A stretch of DNA of 13,469 nucleotides. It comes from Elusimicrobiota bacterium (lineage in GTDB: Bacteria > Elusimicrobiota > Elusimicrobia > 2-01-FULL-59-12 > JACPXA01). The stretch is taken from positions 1 through 13,469 of the forward strand of contig JACPXA010000062.1 in NCBI GenBank assembly GCA_016196785.1, given 5' to 3'. Within the stretch, counting starts at the first letter, position 1; every line of letters begins with the position of its first letter. Positions 5,165 through 12,036 of this stretch are shown piece after piece. The notes under the pieces were generated by a model. It was not told the DNA's origin, searched no databases, and saw only the letters and a list, made by a program, of their open reading frames with translations. The position numbers and the translations under genes are program-made.

Positions 5165-6724
5165 TTATTCCTTGGGCGGGATCTTGCGTTGCTGGGCGAG
5201 GAGTTGCTTGGCGTAGGTGACCGCCTGTTCCCGGGTGGTGACTTGGCCGGCGGCCTGGGCATCTTGGATGGTGCGGAGGAGTTGGCCGATGAGAGGACCC
5301 TCCTTGAGGCGGAGGGCCCGCATCAGGACATGGCCATCAATGAGTTTGACCGGGCGGACTACCTCCGGGCGATAGTAATAGTATTGGAGGAGCCGGGCTG
5401 CAATCCGTTCCACCGGGTCGCGGCCCTTCCCGCGTTGGCGGGGGGTGCGGTAGGTCCAATGGTCCGCCAGGGAGACGAGCACCATTCCCACCCCTTCGGG
5501 GTCTAAATCTCGAAAGTAGCGAAAGATCGCTTTGTCGCTCACCTGCCGTTGGTGTCCGAGGTTTCCCAGGCGGAGGTGATGTCGGACCCACAACGCCATC
5601 ACCCGCGTTTCCTCGCGGCTGCATCTCAACCGTTCCGCGGCCTTCTGGGTCATGGCGGCTCCCACCTCTTCATGTCCGAAGAATCGGAGCCGTCCTTCAA
5701 TTTTCTTGGCGGTGACCGGTTTGGCGATGTCGTGAAGCAACTCCGCCAACTTGAGGAGGACTCGCCGCGAGAATGTTCCTCCGACTGGCTTGTCCAAATA
5801 GGATTGAAAATCGCTCGGCCATTGGGAAACGTTGGAGAGCTTCTGCCCTCTCCCCTGGTGGGAGAGGGAAGGGTGAGGGGGTGATTGGGTGGCGATTGGC
5901 GAGACGCCAGTTGGGTGCGGGTGAAGACTTTGAGGTAAGTGCTCAAAGCAGAGCGTTTCTAAAAGCTCTACCGCATCTAAGGAGTGACCTAACACCCCCC
6001 CTTTCGGGTAGTAGCGCCGGGCCATGTTGCGGCATGCTTCAAGCTCAGGGAACAGTACTGCGAGGAGTCCGAGCTTGTCCATGTGACGGAGCCACGGGGC
6101 GCTGTGCGGGACCGCGAGCAGCTTGAACAGTTCGTCGTGCATCCGTTCCGGAGTCGCGCGGCGGAGGAGTGAGGCGTACCGACGCAGGAGCCGGGCGGTG
6201 GTGGGGTGGATGGTCGCCTGTAGTTCCGCCCCGAGGCGGACCGCCCGGAGCAGTCTGAGTGGGTCCTCTCGAAAGGCAGAGAGGCTTACGTGTCGGATAA
6301 CCCGTCGCTTGAGGTCAGCGATCCCATGAAACGGGTCAATGATCGTCTCGTGCAGGCGGGCGAGGGAGACGTGGGTGTTCAGCGGAGCCGCCAGCGCGTT
6401 CATGGTAAAGTCCCGCCGGGCGAGGTCCTGTTCGATCGTCTTGCCTTGTTGGCGGGCGAAATCGAGGTGATACCGTAGCAAGCCTTTCTGGACCACCACG
6501 CGATAAATGTGGCGTTCGGCATCCAACACAAAGGGATGGCCGCGCAGTTTGGACCCCACCCGTTCAGCCAGCCGTTGCGCGCTGTGGTTGACGACAAAGT
6601 CAAGGTCCTGCGTCGTCCGGCCTACCTGCTGGTCACGGAGGAGCCCCCCCACCAGGAACACCCGTTGGTGGGCCCGGTGCGCTGTCTGGTTCACCACTTG
6701 GAGCAGGCGCTCAACCTGATTCAT
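5165..6724 (-). CDS. cca: CCA tRNA nucleotidyltransferase / poly(A) polymerase family protein with HD domain
   Basis: The enzyme adds CCA (or, in some members, A residues) to RNA 3' ends in the cytoplasm. The class II nucleotidyltransferase head is clear: V-G-G-x-x-R-D (25-31), the metal-binding D-L-D (40-42), RRDFTMNA (103-110), and the nucleotide-recognition segment REDPLRLLRAVRLGAEL (152-168) followed by PERMHDELFKLL. A C-terminal HD domain follows, with GHSLD (246-250), the HD pair in LLHDIAKP (329-336), and GHEEVGA (350-356), typical of CCA enzymes with phosphohydrolase activity. Residues about 264-312 (PHPTGVSP...PSLSHQGRG) are an insertion coded largely by a GC palindrome, making the protein (519 aa) longer than usual. 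The start overlaps the ligase stop (ATGA). A poly(A) polymerase role cannot be excluded. Confidence 0.88.
   Translation of the reverse strand: MNQVERLLQVVNQTAHRAHQRVFLVGGLLRDQQVGRTTQDLDFVVNHSAQRLAERVGSKLRGHPFVLDAERHIYRVVVQKGLLRYHLDFARQQGKTIEQDLARRDFTMNALAAPLNTHVSLARLHETIIDPFHGIADLKRRVIRHVSLSAFREDPLRLLRAVRLGAELQATIHPTTARLLRRYASLLRRATPERMHDELFKLLAVPHSAPWLRHMDKLGLLAVLFPELEACRNMARRYYPKGGVLGHSLDAVELLETLCFEHLPQSLHPHPTGVSPIATQSPPHPSLSHQGRGQKLSNVSQWPSDFQSYLDKPVGGTFSRRVLLKLAELLHDIAKPVTAKKIEGRLRFFGHEEVGAAMTQKAAERLRCSREETRVMALWVRHHLRLGNLGHQRQVSDKAIFRYFRDLDPEGVGMVLVSLADHWTYRTPRQRGKGRDPVERIAARLLQYYYYRPEVVRPVKLIDGHVLMRALRLKEGPLIGQLLRTIQDAQAAGQVTTREQAVTYAKQLLAQQRKIPPKE
5846..5882. repeat. GC-rich palindromic repeat, copy A, inside the cca coding sequence
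   Basis: CCCTCTCCC (5846-5854) and GGGAGAGGG (5860-5868) form a perfect 9-bp stem with a 5-base loop, followed by GGGTGAGGGGG. The right half matches the second copy at 7892-7955. It codes for part of PSLSHQGRG within an insertion between the nucleotidyltransferase and HD regions, keeping the frame open. Confidence 0.8.
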
Positions 6725-8340
6725 GTGGAGGACTGGTTCCTCAGTTCTTTTTTCAAGATCTTACCGAGGGTATTTTTGGGAAGCTCCGTCCGGATGTCGA
6801 GGTCCTTGGGGCATTTGAACAGCGCGAGGCGTTCCCGGCACAACCGGAGGAGCTCAGTTTTCTCCACGTGGGCGCCTTCTTTGAGCGTGACATAGGCGAT
6901 GATGTGTTCGTCGCCCGTTTGATCTTGGACGCCGATCACCGCCGCCTCCGCGACCGCAGGATGCGTGAGGAGGACCTCCTCTACCTCCACGGGATAGACG
7001 TTCAGGCCTTTGACGATGATGAGATCCTTCTTTCTGTCTACAATGTAGAGGAAGCCGTCTGCGTCCAGGCGGCCCAGGTCGCCGGTACGCAGCCAACGGG
7101 TGGTGTTATGCCCCTCCCGTGGGAGGAACGCCTCTTGCGTGTCTTGCGGTCGTCGGTAGTACCCTTGCATGACATTAGGGCCGGCGACACATATCTCTCC
7201 CACCTGGCCCACCGGCAGCTCGTGCTCATCCTCCCCCACAATCTTGATGGAGACGCCAGGGAGTGGTCGGCCGACCGACCCGTCCTTGCGTGACCCGTGC
7301 CAGGGGTTGAGCGAGACGACGGGGCTGGCTTCGGTGAGTCCATACCCTTCCAGGAGCGGGATGCCGAACTTCCGTTCAAACGCGGTACGTACCGCTGGGG
7401 GGAGCGGCGCTGCCCCGGACACGCCGACCCGCACCGGATTCAAGAAACGGAGTGGCCGCCAGAAGGGCAGCTTTAAGAGGGCGGCGAAGATCGGCGGGAC
7501 GGCGATGAACCGCGTGACCCGGTACTTCCAGATCGCCCGGAGCACTTCTCGGAATGGCCGGACCGATTCCACAATGGCGATTTTGGCGCCAAGGGACAGC
7601 GGGACCAACACGCAGGTTGTCCAGGCAAACGAGTGGAACATAGGCAGCAGGCACAGGAACACATCCTGTGCGGTGAGCTCGATCGCCTGGCAACAGGCCT
7701 CCACGTTGGAGAGGAGGTTGCGATGGCTGAGCATGACCCCTTTGGGCTTGCCAGTGGTGCCGGAGGTGTACAGGATCGTGGTCGTCTCGTTTTCCTGGCG
7801 GGGCATGTGCGGAAAGGCGGCAAGCGCGTCCGGGGTGGCCCTTCTGAGAGTTTCCTCCCAATCGTAGATTTGGGGAGTTAGTTCCCGAGTTCCCCCCTCA
7901 CCCCTACCCTCTCCCCCCGGTTGGGGGGAGAGGGAAGAAGGGTGAGGGGGGTGAGTCACTACGACTGAGAGGATCGTGGGGACTTGGCGGGCGGCGCTCA
8001 TGACGCCGGCTAAGAAGGGTCGTTGGGTGAACGCCCCGACGACCCCGGCGTCTTGAAAGATATAGGCCATTTCCTCTGGTTTCAGTTGGAAATTCACCGG
8101 CACGGCGATGGCCCCTAACTCTATGAGGGCGAAGTAACAGATGACGAACTCCGGGGAGTTGCGCGAGATCAGCGCAAAGGTGTGCCCGGCCCGCACCCCG
8201 AGCGCGGCCAGGGCTTGCGTGGCTCGATGCACCTCGCCCCCCAGCGCCTCATACGTCCAGCGTTTGCCTTGAAAGATGAGCGCTTTCTCCTCGGGGTGCC
8301 GTTGACAGCTCCGGGCCAGCATGTTGGAGAGCAGAATCAT
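6721..8340 (-). CDS. AMP-binding acyl-CoA ligase (long-chain fatty acid-CoA ligase type)
   Basis: The product activates a carboxylic acid with ATP to an acyl-AMP and then to the CoA thioester. Family motifs are complete: the P-loop YTSGTTGKPKG (191-201), GYGLTEASP (332-340), TGDLG (419-423), DRKKDLIIVKGLNVYP (435-450), and a C-terminal PKNTLGKILKKEL in which K527 should be the catalytic lysine. The 539-residue length includes an extra, low-complexity stretch (about 128-155, THPPHPSSLSPQPGGEGRGE...) coded by palindromic repeat copy B; without it the protein would be of ordinary size. It has no membrane segment or signal peptide. Both ends form 4-bp ATGA overlaps with neighbours. The acid substrate is not evident; similarity to FadD-type ligases suggests a medium- or long-chain acid. 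Confidence 0.9.
   Translation of the reverse strand: MILLSNMLARSCQRHPEEKALIFQGKRWTYEALGGEVHRATQALAALGVRAGHTFALISRNSPEFVICYFALIELGAIAVPVNFQLKPEEMAYIFQDAGVVGAFTQRPFLAGVMSAARQVPTILSVVVTHPPHPSSLSPQPGGEGRGEGGTRELTPQIYDWEETLRRATPDALAAFPHMPRQENETTTILYTSGTTGKPKGVMLSHRNLLSNVEACCQAIELTAQDVFLCLLPMFHSFAWTTCVLVPLSLGAKIAIVESVRPFREVLRAIWKYRVTRFIAVPPIFAALLKLPFWRPLRFLNPVRVGVSGAAPLPPAVRTAFERKFGIPLLEGYGLTEASPVVSLNPWHGSRKDGSVGRPLPGVSIKIVGEDEHELPVGQVGEICVAGPNVMQGYYRRPQDTQEAFLPREGHNTTRWLRTGDLGRLDADGFLYIVDRKKDLIIVKGLNVYPVEVEEVLLTHPAVAEAAVIGVQDQTGDEHIIAYVTLKEGAHVEKTELLRLCRERLALFKCPKDLDIRTELPKNTLGKILKKELRNQSST
7892..7955. repeat. GC-rich palindromic repeat, copy B, inside the acyl-CoA ligase coding sequence
   Basis: This is a two-level palindrome. 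The inner arms CCCTCTCCCCCC (7907-7918) and GGGGGGAGAGGG (7923-7934) are a perfect 12-bp stem with loop GGTT. The outer arms CCCCCTCACCC and GGGTGAGGGGG extend it on both sides. It shares its core and right half with copy A in the cca gene. It is translated in frame as part of PHPSSLSPQPGGEGRGEGG in a region between conserved ligase motifs. Confidence 0.85.
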
Positions 8341-9137
8341 CGGCGTGTCGGGCGTTGCGGGACCGCGGCGATCAGGCGTTGCGTGTAGGAATGTCTGGGG
8401 GCGCCGAGGAGCGGTCCGGTGGGTCCCTCCTCCACAATGCGTCCCGCTTGCATCACCAACACGCGATCCGCCATGAACTCCACGACGGCTAGGTCATGGG
8501 CGATCAGCAGGTAGGAGAGGTGCTGTTCAGCTTTCAGGTCCATCAAGAGGTTCACAATTTGAGCCTGGATGGAGAGGTCCAGGGCCGAGACCGGCTCGTC
8601 CGCAATAATGACCCGGGGGCGAAGCGCCAAGGCACGCGCGATGCCAATCCGCTGGCGCTGGCCTCCAGAGAACTGATGCGGGTAATCATCGAGGCTGCGC
8701 CGGGGCAGTCCTACAAGCTCAAGCAAGCCTCGGACTTCCTCGGTCACCGAGTGGGTGACCGGATGGCCGCGCAGGCTTCGCCGCACGCGCACCGCCTCCG
8801 CCAGGATGGTGCCAACGGACAACTTCGGATTGAGGGAGGCAAAAGGATCCTGGAAGATCATTTGAATGAACGTGGCCCGCCGCCGGCGAGTAAGGGTATG
8901 AGCAGGCTGTCCATCCAACAGGATCGTCCCACGGTCGGAGTGGAACAGCCCCATCAGGAGTTTTCCAACCGTGGTTTTTCCGCTCCCTGATTCCCCGACC
9001 AGCGCCACAACCTCCCCCGCGTCGAGGGTCAACGATACGTCTTCCACGGCGCGCACCTCTCCCACCGTCCGGCGTAGTATCCCCCCCTCCACCGGGAACG
9101 ATTTTACCAAATGTTGCGCCTCCAGGATGGGGCTCAA
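8337..9137 (-). CDS. dppF: Peptide ABC transporter ATP-binding protein, DppF/OppF type
   Basis: This is the second ATPase of the peptide importer and would pair with the DppD-type ATPase on the cytoplasmic face. All nucleotide-binding motifs are intact: Walker A GESGSGKTT (48-56), Q-loop Q96 in FQDPF, signature FSGGQRQR (156-163), Walker B VIIADEP (176-182) and switch H214 in AHDL. At 266 residues it is shorter than the usual DppF/OppF (about 320-330) and ends soon after the ATPase core with HSYTQRLIAAVP, lacking the cysteine-containing oligopeptide/dipeptide C-terminal domain that its partner keeps. It overlaps the partner by ATGA at its start and the ligase by ATGA at its end. Dipeptide, oligopeptide or nickel specificity cannot be decided from the ATPase. 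Confidence 0.93.
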   Translation of the reverse strand: MSPILEAQHLVKSFPVEGGILRRTVGEVRAVEDVSLTLDAGEVVALVGESGSGKTTVGKLLMGLFHSDRGTILLDGQPAHTLTRRRRATFIQMIFQDPFASLNPKLSVGTILAEAVRVRRSLRGHPVTHSVTEEVRGLLELVGLPRRSLDDYPHQFSGGQRQRIGIARALALRPRVIIADEPVSALDLSIQAQIVNLLMDLKAEQHLSYLLIAHDLAVVEFMADRVLVMQAGRIVEEGPTGPLLGAPRHSYTQRLIAAVPQRPTRR

Positions 9138-10141
9138 CTGCGCACCTCACCGCCTTGCGCCACCCAACAACTTACCTGGCGGCCCTGCACCTCCGCCAGA
9201 TAGGGAGGATCCGTTTGACAGCGAGCGACTGCTACGGGGCAGCGCGGGTGGAAGGGACAACCGGTGGGGAGGTGGAGCGGTTCCGGCGGCTGTCCCGGGA
9301 TCATCGGCAACCGCCGCAAGTGCTCTCCTCTCAAACGCGGCAGGGAGTCCAGCAACCCCCGCGTATACGGGTGCTGCGGGTTTTGCAACACCCGATCCGT
9401 CTCCCCCTCCTCTACAATCTCCCCCGCGTACATGACCGCGACCCGCTGGGTATACTGGGCGATGATCCCCACATGATGGCTGATCAGCAAGATGGCCATC
9501 TTGAGTTCTCGTTGTAACCCAAAGAGGAGTTCGAGGATCTCCCGTTGGATGGTGACATCTAACGCGGTTGTGGGTTCGTCAGCGATCAACAGTTGGGGTC
9601 CCGTAATGATCGCCATGGCGATCATGACCCGTTGGCGTTGTCCTCCGGAGAGTTGGTGGGGGTAAGCATGGTAGATCCGCTGGGGATCTGGAAGCTGGAC
9701 TTTTGCAAAGATCTCGAGCACTCGGTGGGGGTTGCGCTGACCGGTATGCTCGAGGAGCACTTCCTCTACTTGATCGCCCACCGGCAACACGGGATTCAGC
9801 GAGCTGAAGGGATCCTGGAAGATAATGCTGATCTCCTTCCCCCGAATCTGCCGCAGTTCTTCCTCCGAGCTTGTCAGGAGGGAACGGCCAGCAAACACGA
9901 TCTCGCCCTCACGAATCCGTCCCTCTGTTTCCTGAATGAGACGCAGCACCGCGAGTGCCAGGGTGCTTTTCCCACATCCCGATTCTCCCACTACCCCCAC
10001 CGTCTCCCCAGGACGAATCGTGAGCGAGACCCGGCGCACCGCAGGGATCACCTGCCGATGACGACGATACTCGACGCTCAGCCCGCGAATTTCCAATAGA
10101 GCCCCCAGGGACGTAGCTGCTTTATTGCCTTTCGTAGCCAT
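9134..10141 (-). CDS. dppD: Peptide ABC transporter ATP-binding protein, DppD/OppD type
   Basis: This 335-residue ATPase carries Walker A GESGCGKST (52-60), Q109 in FQDP, signature LSGGQRQR (164-171), Walker B LLIADEP (184-190) and switch His at 222. The residue after it is His (SHHV) instead of the common Asp, a mild oddity. The C-terminal domain has the family's four cysteines, C295, C301, C308 and C325, known in DppD to hold an iron-sulfur cluster. The ATG at 10141 lacks an upstream purine-rich ribosome binding site and lies in the loop of a 15-bp inverted repeat whose distal arm codes residues 8-12 (AATSL), so translation may depend on coupling or on opening the hairpin. An internal start nearer LLEIRG is possible. 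Confidence 0.93.
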   Translation of the reverse strand: MATKGNKAATSLGALLEIRGLSVEYRRHRQVIPAVRRVSLTIRPGETVGVVGESGCGKSTLALAVLRLIQETEGRIREGEIVFAGRSLLTSSEEELRQIRGKEISIIFQDPFSSLNPVLPVGDQVEEVLLEHTGQRNPHRVLEIFAKVQLPDPQRIYHAYPHQLSGGQRQRVMIAMAIITGPQLLIADEPTTALDVTIQREILELLFGLQRELKMAILLISHHVGIIAQYTQRVAVMYAGEIVEEGETDRVLQNPQHPYTRGLLDSLPRLRGEHLRRLPMIPGQPPEPLHLPTGCPFHPRCPVAVARCQTDPPYLAEVQGRQVSCWVAQGGEVRS

Positions 10142-10173
10142 CGTAATAAGGCAGAAAGGCAGCTACGTCCCTG
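10106..10173 (-). promoter_or_regulatory. 15-bp inverted repeat enclosing the dppD start codon (mRNA hairpin)
   Basis: GCAGCTACGTCCCTG (plus strand, 10159-10173) is the exact complement of CAGGGACGTAGCTGC (10106-10120), with 38 bases between them. In the mRNA the 5' arm holds the last dppC codons and its TAG stop, the loop holds the dppD ATG, and the 3' arm holds dppD codons 8-12 in register. The fold would sequester the dppD start region until ribosomes finishing dppC open it. Confidence 0.7.
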
Positions 10174-10996
10174 CCCGGGGGTCGAGGACATCGCGGAGGC
10201 CCTCCCCCAGTAGGTTGAAGGCTAACACGGTGATGAGGATCGCCAGGCCAGGGAACAGTGAGAGCCACCACGCCAGGTGGAGATAATCCCGCCCGAGAGT
10301 GAGCATGTTTCCCCAAGAGGGAATGGGCGGTTGGACCCCGAGCCCAAGGAAAGAGAGCGCCGACTCGGTGAGGATAGCCCCCCCCACCCCTAACGTCGCG
10401 CTCACGAGAATCGGCGCGATGACGTTGGGGAGGAGGTGCCAGCCGAGAATCCGTGGGGCGCTCAACCCCACGATCTTTGCAGCTTGTACAAAGTCTCGTT
10501 CCCGTACGGAGAGGCACTCGCCCCGAACAAGTCGCGTGAGCCCTGGCCACGCCGTGAGCCCAATCACCGCCATGACGTTATAGATATTCGGTTCAAGAAA
10601 CGCAATGACCGCCAAGATGAGGAAGATCGTCGGCACACTGAGCATTGTATCCACCAGGCGCATGAGGCAGGCGTCCACCCACTTGCCATAGTACCCGGCC
10701 ACAAGCCCCAGCAGCGTCCCGATGACCACAGAGATCCCCACCGCGACGAATCCGACCATGAGAGAGATGCGGGTCCCATACACCAAGCGGGACAGCACAT
10801 CCCGCCCCAGGTCGTCGGTCCCGATCGGATGGAACCGTGAGGGGGGCTCTAAGCGATGGAGGAGATCTTGGTGGATGGGATCATGGGGCACGAGGTGAGG
10901 CGCCATTAGCGCGAGCAGCGCCAACAGGCCAATGACACCGAGGCCAGCCAACGCCAGCCGGTTCTGCTTCAAGCGTTTCCAGTAAAGGCGTATCAT
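10163..10996 (-). CDS. dppC: Peptide ABC transporter permease, DppC type
   Basis: This 277-residue inner-membrane permease has the DppC layout: a cytoplasmic start with RLKQNRLALAGL, a first membrane segment (about 15-33), a periplasmic loop with the family signature HPIGTDDLGRDVLSRLVYG (56-74), then five more membrane segments. The cytoplasmic EAA loop that docks to the ATPases is at about 168-190 (DFVQAAKIVGLSAPRILGWHLLPN). It pairs with the DppB-type permease to form the channel. The start overlaps the dppB stop (ATGA, 10993-10996), and the 3' end forms one arm of an inverted repeat shared with dppD. Confidence 0.95.
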   Translation of the reverse strand: MIRLYWKRLKQNRLALAGLGVIGLLALLALMAPHLVPHDPIHQDLLHRLEPPSRFHPIGTDDLGRDVLSRLVYGTRISLMVGFVAVGISVVIGTLLGLVAGYYGKWVDACLMRLVDTMLSVPTIFLILAVIAFLEPNIYNVMAVIGLTAWPGLTRLVRGECLSVRERDFVQAAKIVGLSAPRILGWHLLPNVIAPILVSATLGVGGAILTESALSFLGLGVQPPIPSWGNMLTLGRDYLHLAWWLSLFPGLAILITVLAFNLLGEGLRDVLDPRAGT

Positions 10997-11964
10997 CTAT
11001 ACCGAATCCGAGGATCGGCATAGGCGTAGGAAAGGTCCGCCAGCAGGTTTCCCAATACTGTCAGAAACGCTGAGATCACCACTACTCCCATGACCACGAA
11101 GTAATCCCGCGTCATAATGGCCTCATAGCTCAAACGACCCATGCCGGGGTAGGCAAAGATCGTCTCCACGATTACGCTCCCGCCGATCAGATCGGGGACG
11201 ATAAAGCCCAGCAAGGTGAGGATCGGAATCAGCGCGTTCCGCAAGGCATGTCGAATGATAACCCGGGACTCCCGGAGCCCTTTGGCCCGTGCCGTCCGGA
11301 TGTAGTCCTGCCGAATGACCTCTAACATGCTGGCCCGGGTATATCGGGATAGACCGGCCAAGCCCGTAAAAGCCAAGACAAAGACGGGGAGGACGAGATG
11401 CCGAAGGAGATCCCAGGCTTTACCCCACCAGGGGAACCCCGGGAACCCTAAGGAGGTCAGGCGCGAGATCGGCAGCCACCCGAGTTTTAACCCCAAGAGG
11501 ATCATGAGTAAGAGGGCCAGCCAAAACGCCGGGGTGGAGTAGCCAATAAACACCCAGATCGTAGTGAGCCGATCAAACCATCCCCCTTGTCGCACCGCGG
11601 CATACACCCCTAACGGTACCGCGACGAGGAGGATCACCCCGATGGCTAAGCTATTGAGGAGCAGCGTCGCCGGCAGTCGTGTGGCGATCTTTCGGAGTAC
11701 TGGCTGCCCGTCTTTAAAAGACTGGCCGAAGTCCAACCGAGACAGTCGCTTGAGCCATCGGCCGTACTGGACGTACCATGGTTGGTCCAGCCCGAGTTCC
11801 CTCGTCAATCGGACCTTGACCTCTGGAGACACCTTGACGTTCAACGCAACCATCTGATCCAGCGGTCCACCTGGCGCCAATTGCATCAGCCCCCAAGACA
11901 AGACCGTAATCCCCCACAAGGTCGGGATCAGATACAGCAGTCTCCGTAAGAGGTAGGTGGTCAT
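10993..11964 (-). CDS. dppB: Peptide ABC transporter permease, DppB type
   Basis: This 323-residue permease begins MTTYLLRRLLYLIPTLWGIT, the typical DppB/OppB opening with a first membrane helix. It continues with the periplasmic FGQSFKDGQPV segment (79-89), five more helices and the EAA loop (about 219-248, with TARAKGLRESRVIIRHALRNALIP). The end DPRIRYR is usual for the family. The ATG at 11964 has only a weak upstream ribosome binding site and follows a strong hairpin in the 72-bp gap after the solute-binding-protein gene, which may lower its expression relative to that gene. Confidence 0.95.
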   Translation of the reverse strand: MTTYLLRRLLYLIPTLWGITVLSWGLMQLAPGGPLDQMVALNVKVSPEVKVRLTRELGLDQPWYVQYGRWLKRLSRLDFGQSFKDGQPVLRKIATRLPATLLLNSLAIGVILLVAVPLGVYAAVRQGGWFDRLTTIWVFIGYSTPAFWLALLLMILLGLKLGWLPISRLTSLGFPGFPWWGKAWDLLRHLVLPVFVLAFTGLAGLSRYTRASMLEVIRQDYIRTARAKGLRESRVIIRHALRNALIPILTLLGFIVPDLIGGSVIVETIFAYPGMGRLSYEAIMTRDYFVVMGVVVISAFLTVLGNLLADLSYAYADPRIRYR

Positions 11965-11980
11965 TCGGATGAGTGCTCTA

Positions 11981-12036
11981 GGGGGGAGCCTGGGGCCAGA
12001 AGCGTAGCGAACGCAGCCGCGCCCCAGGCTCCCCCC
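11981..12036 (-). promoter_or_regulatory. 16-bp perfect inverted repeat between the solute-binding-protein and dppB genes
   Basis: GGGGGGAGCCTGGGGC (11981-11996) is the exact complement of 12021-12036, with a 24-base loop that can itself pair (GCGT / ACGC). On the minus strand the hairpin begins directly after the TAA of the solute-binding-protein gene. No T-run follows. Such hairpins commonly protect the upstream mRNA or partly terminate transcription, letting the binding protein exceed the permeases; that role is inferred. Confidence 0.75.

Noticed and set aside
7892..7955. Strong hairpin as a transcription terminator
   Set aside because: It lies in the middle of an intact open frame with no T-run, and a related copy also sits in a coding sequence, so a repeat element is the better reading.
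8496..8990. 164-codon plus-strand open frame opposite dppF
   Set aside because: Shadow of the ATPase gene; its residues mirror the nucleotide-binding motifs read backwards, with no independent support.
9593..10099. 168-codon plus-strand open frame opposite dppD
   Set aside because: Antisense shadow in GC-rich coding DNA; no start context or domain.
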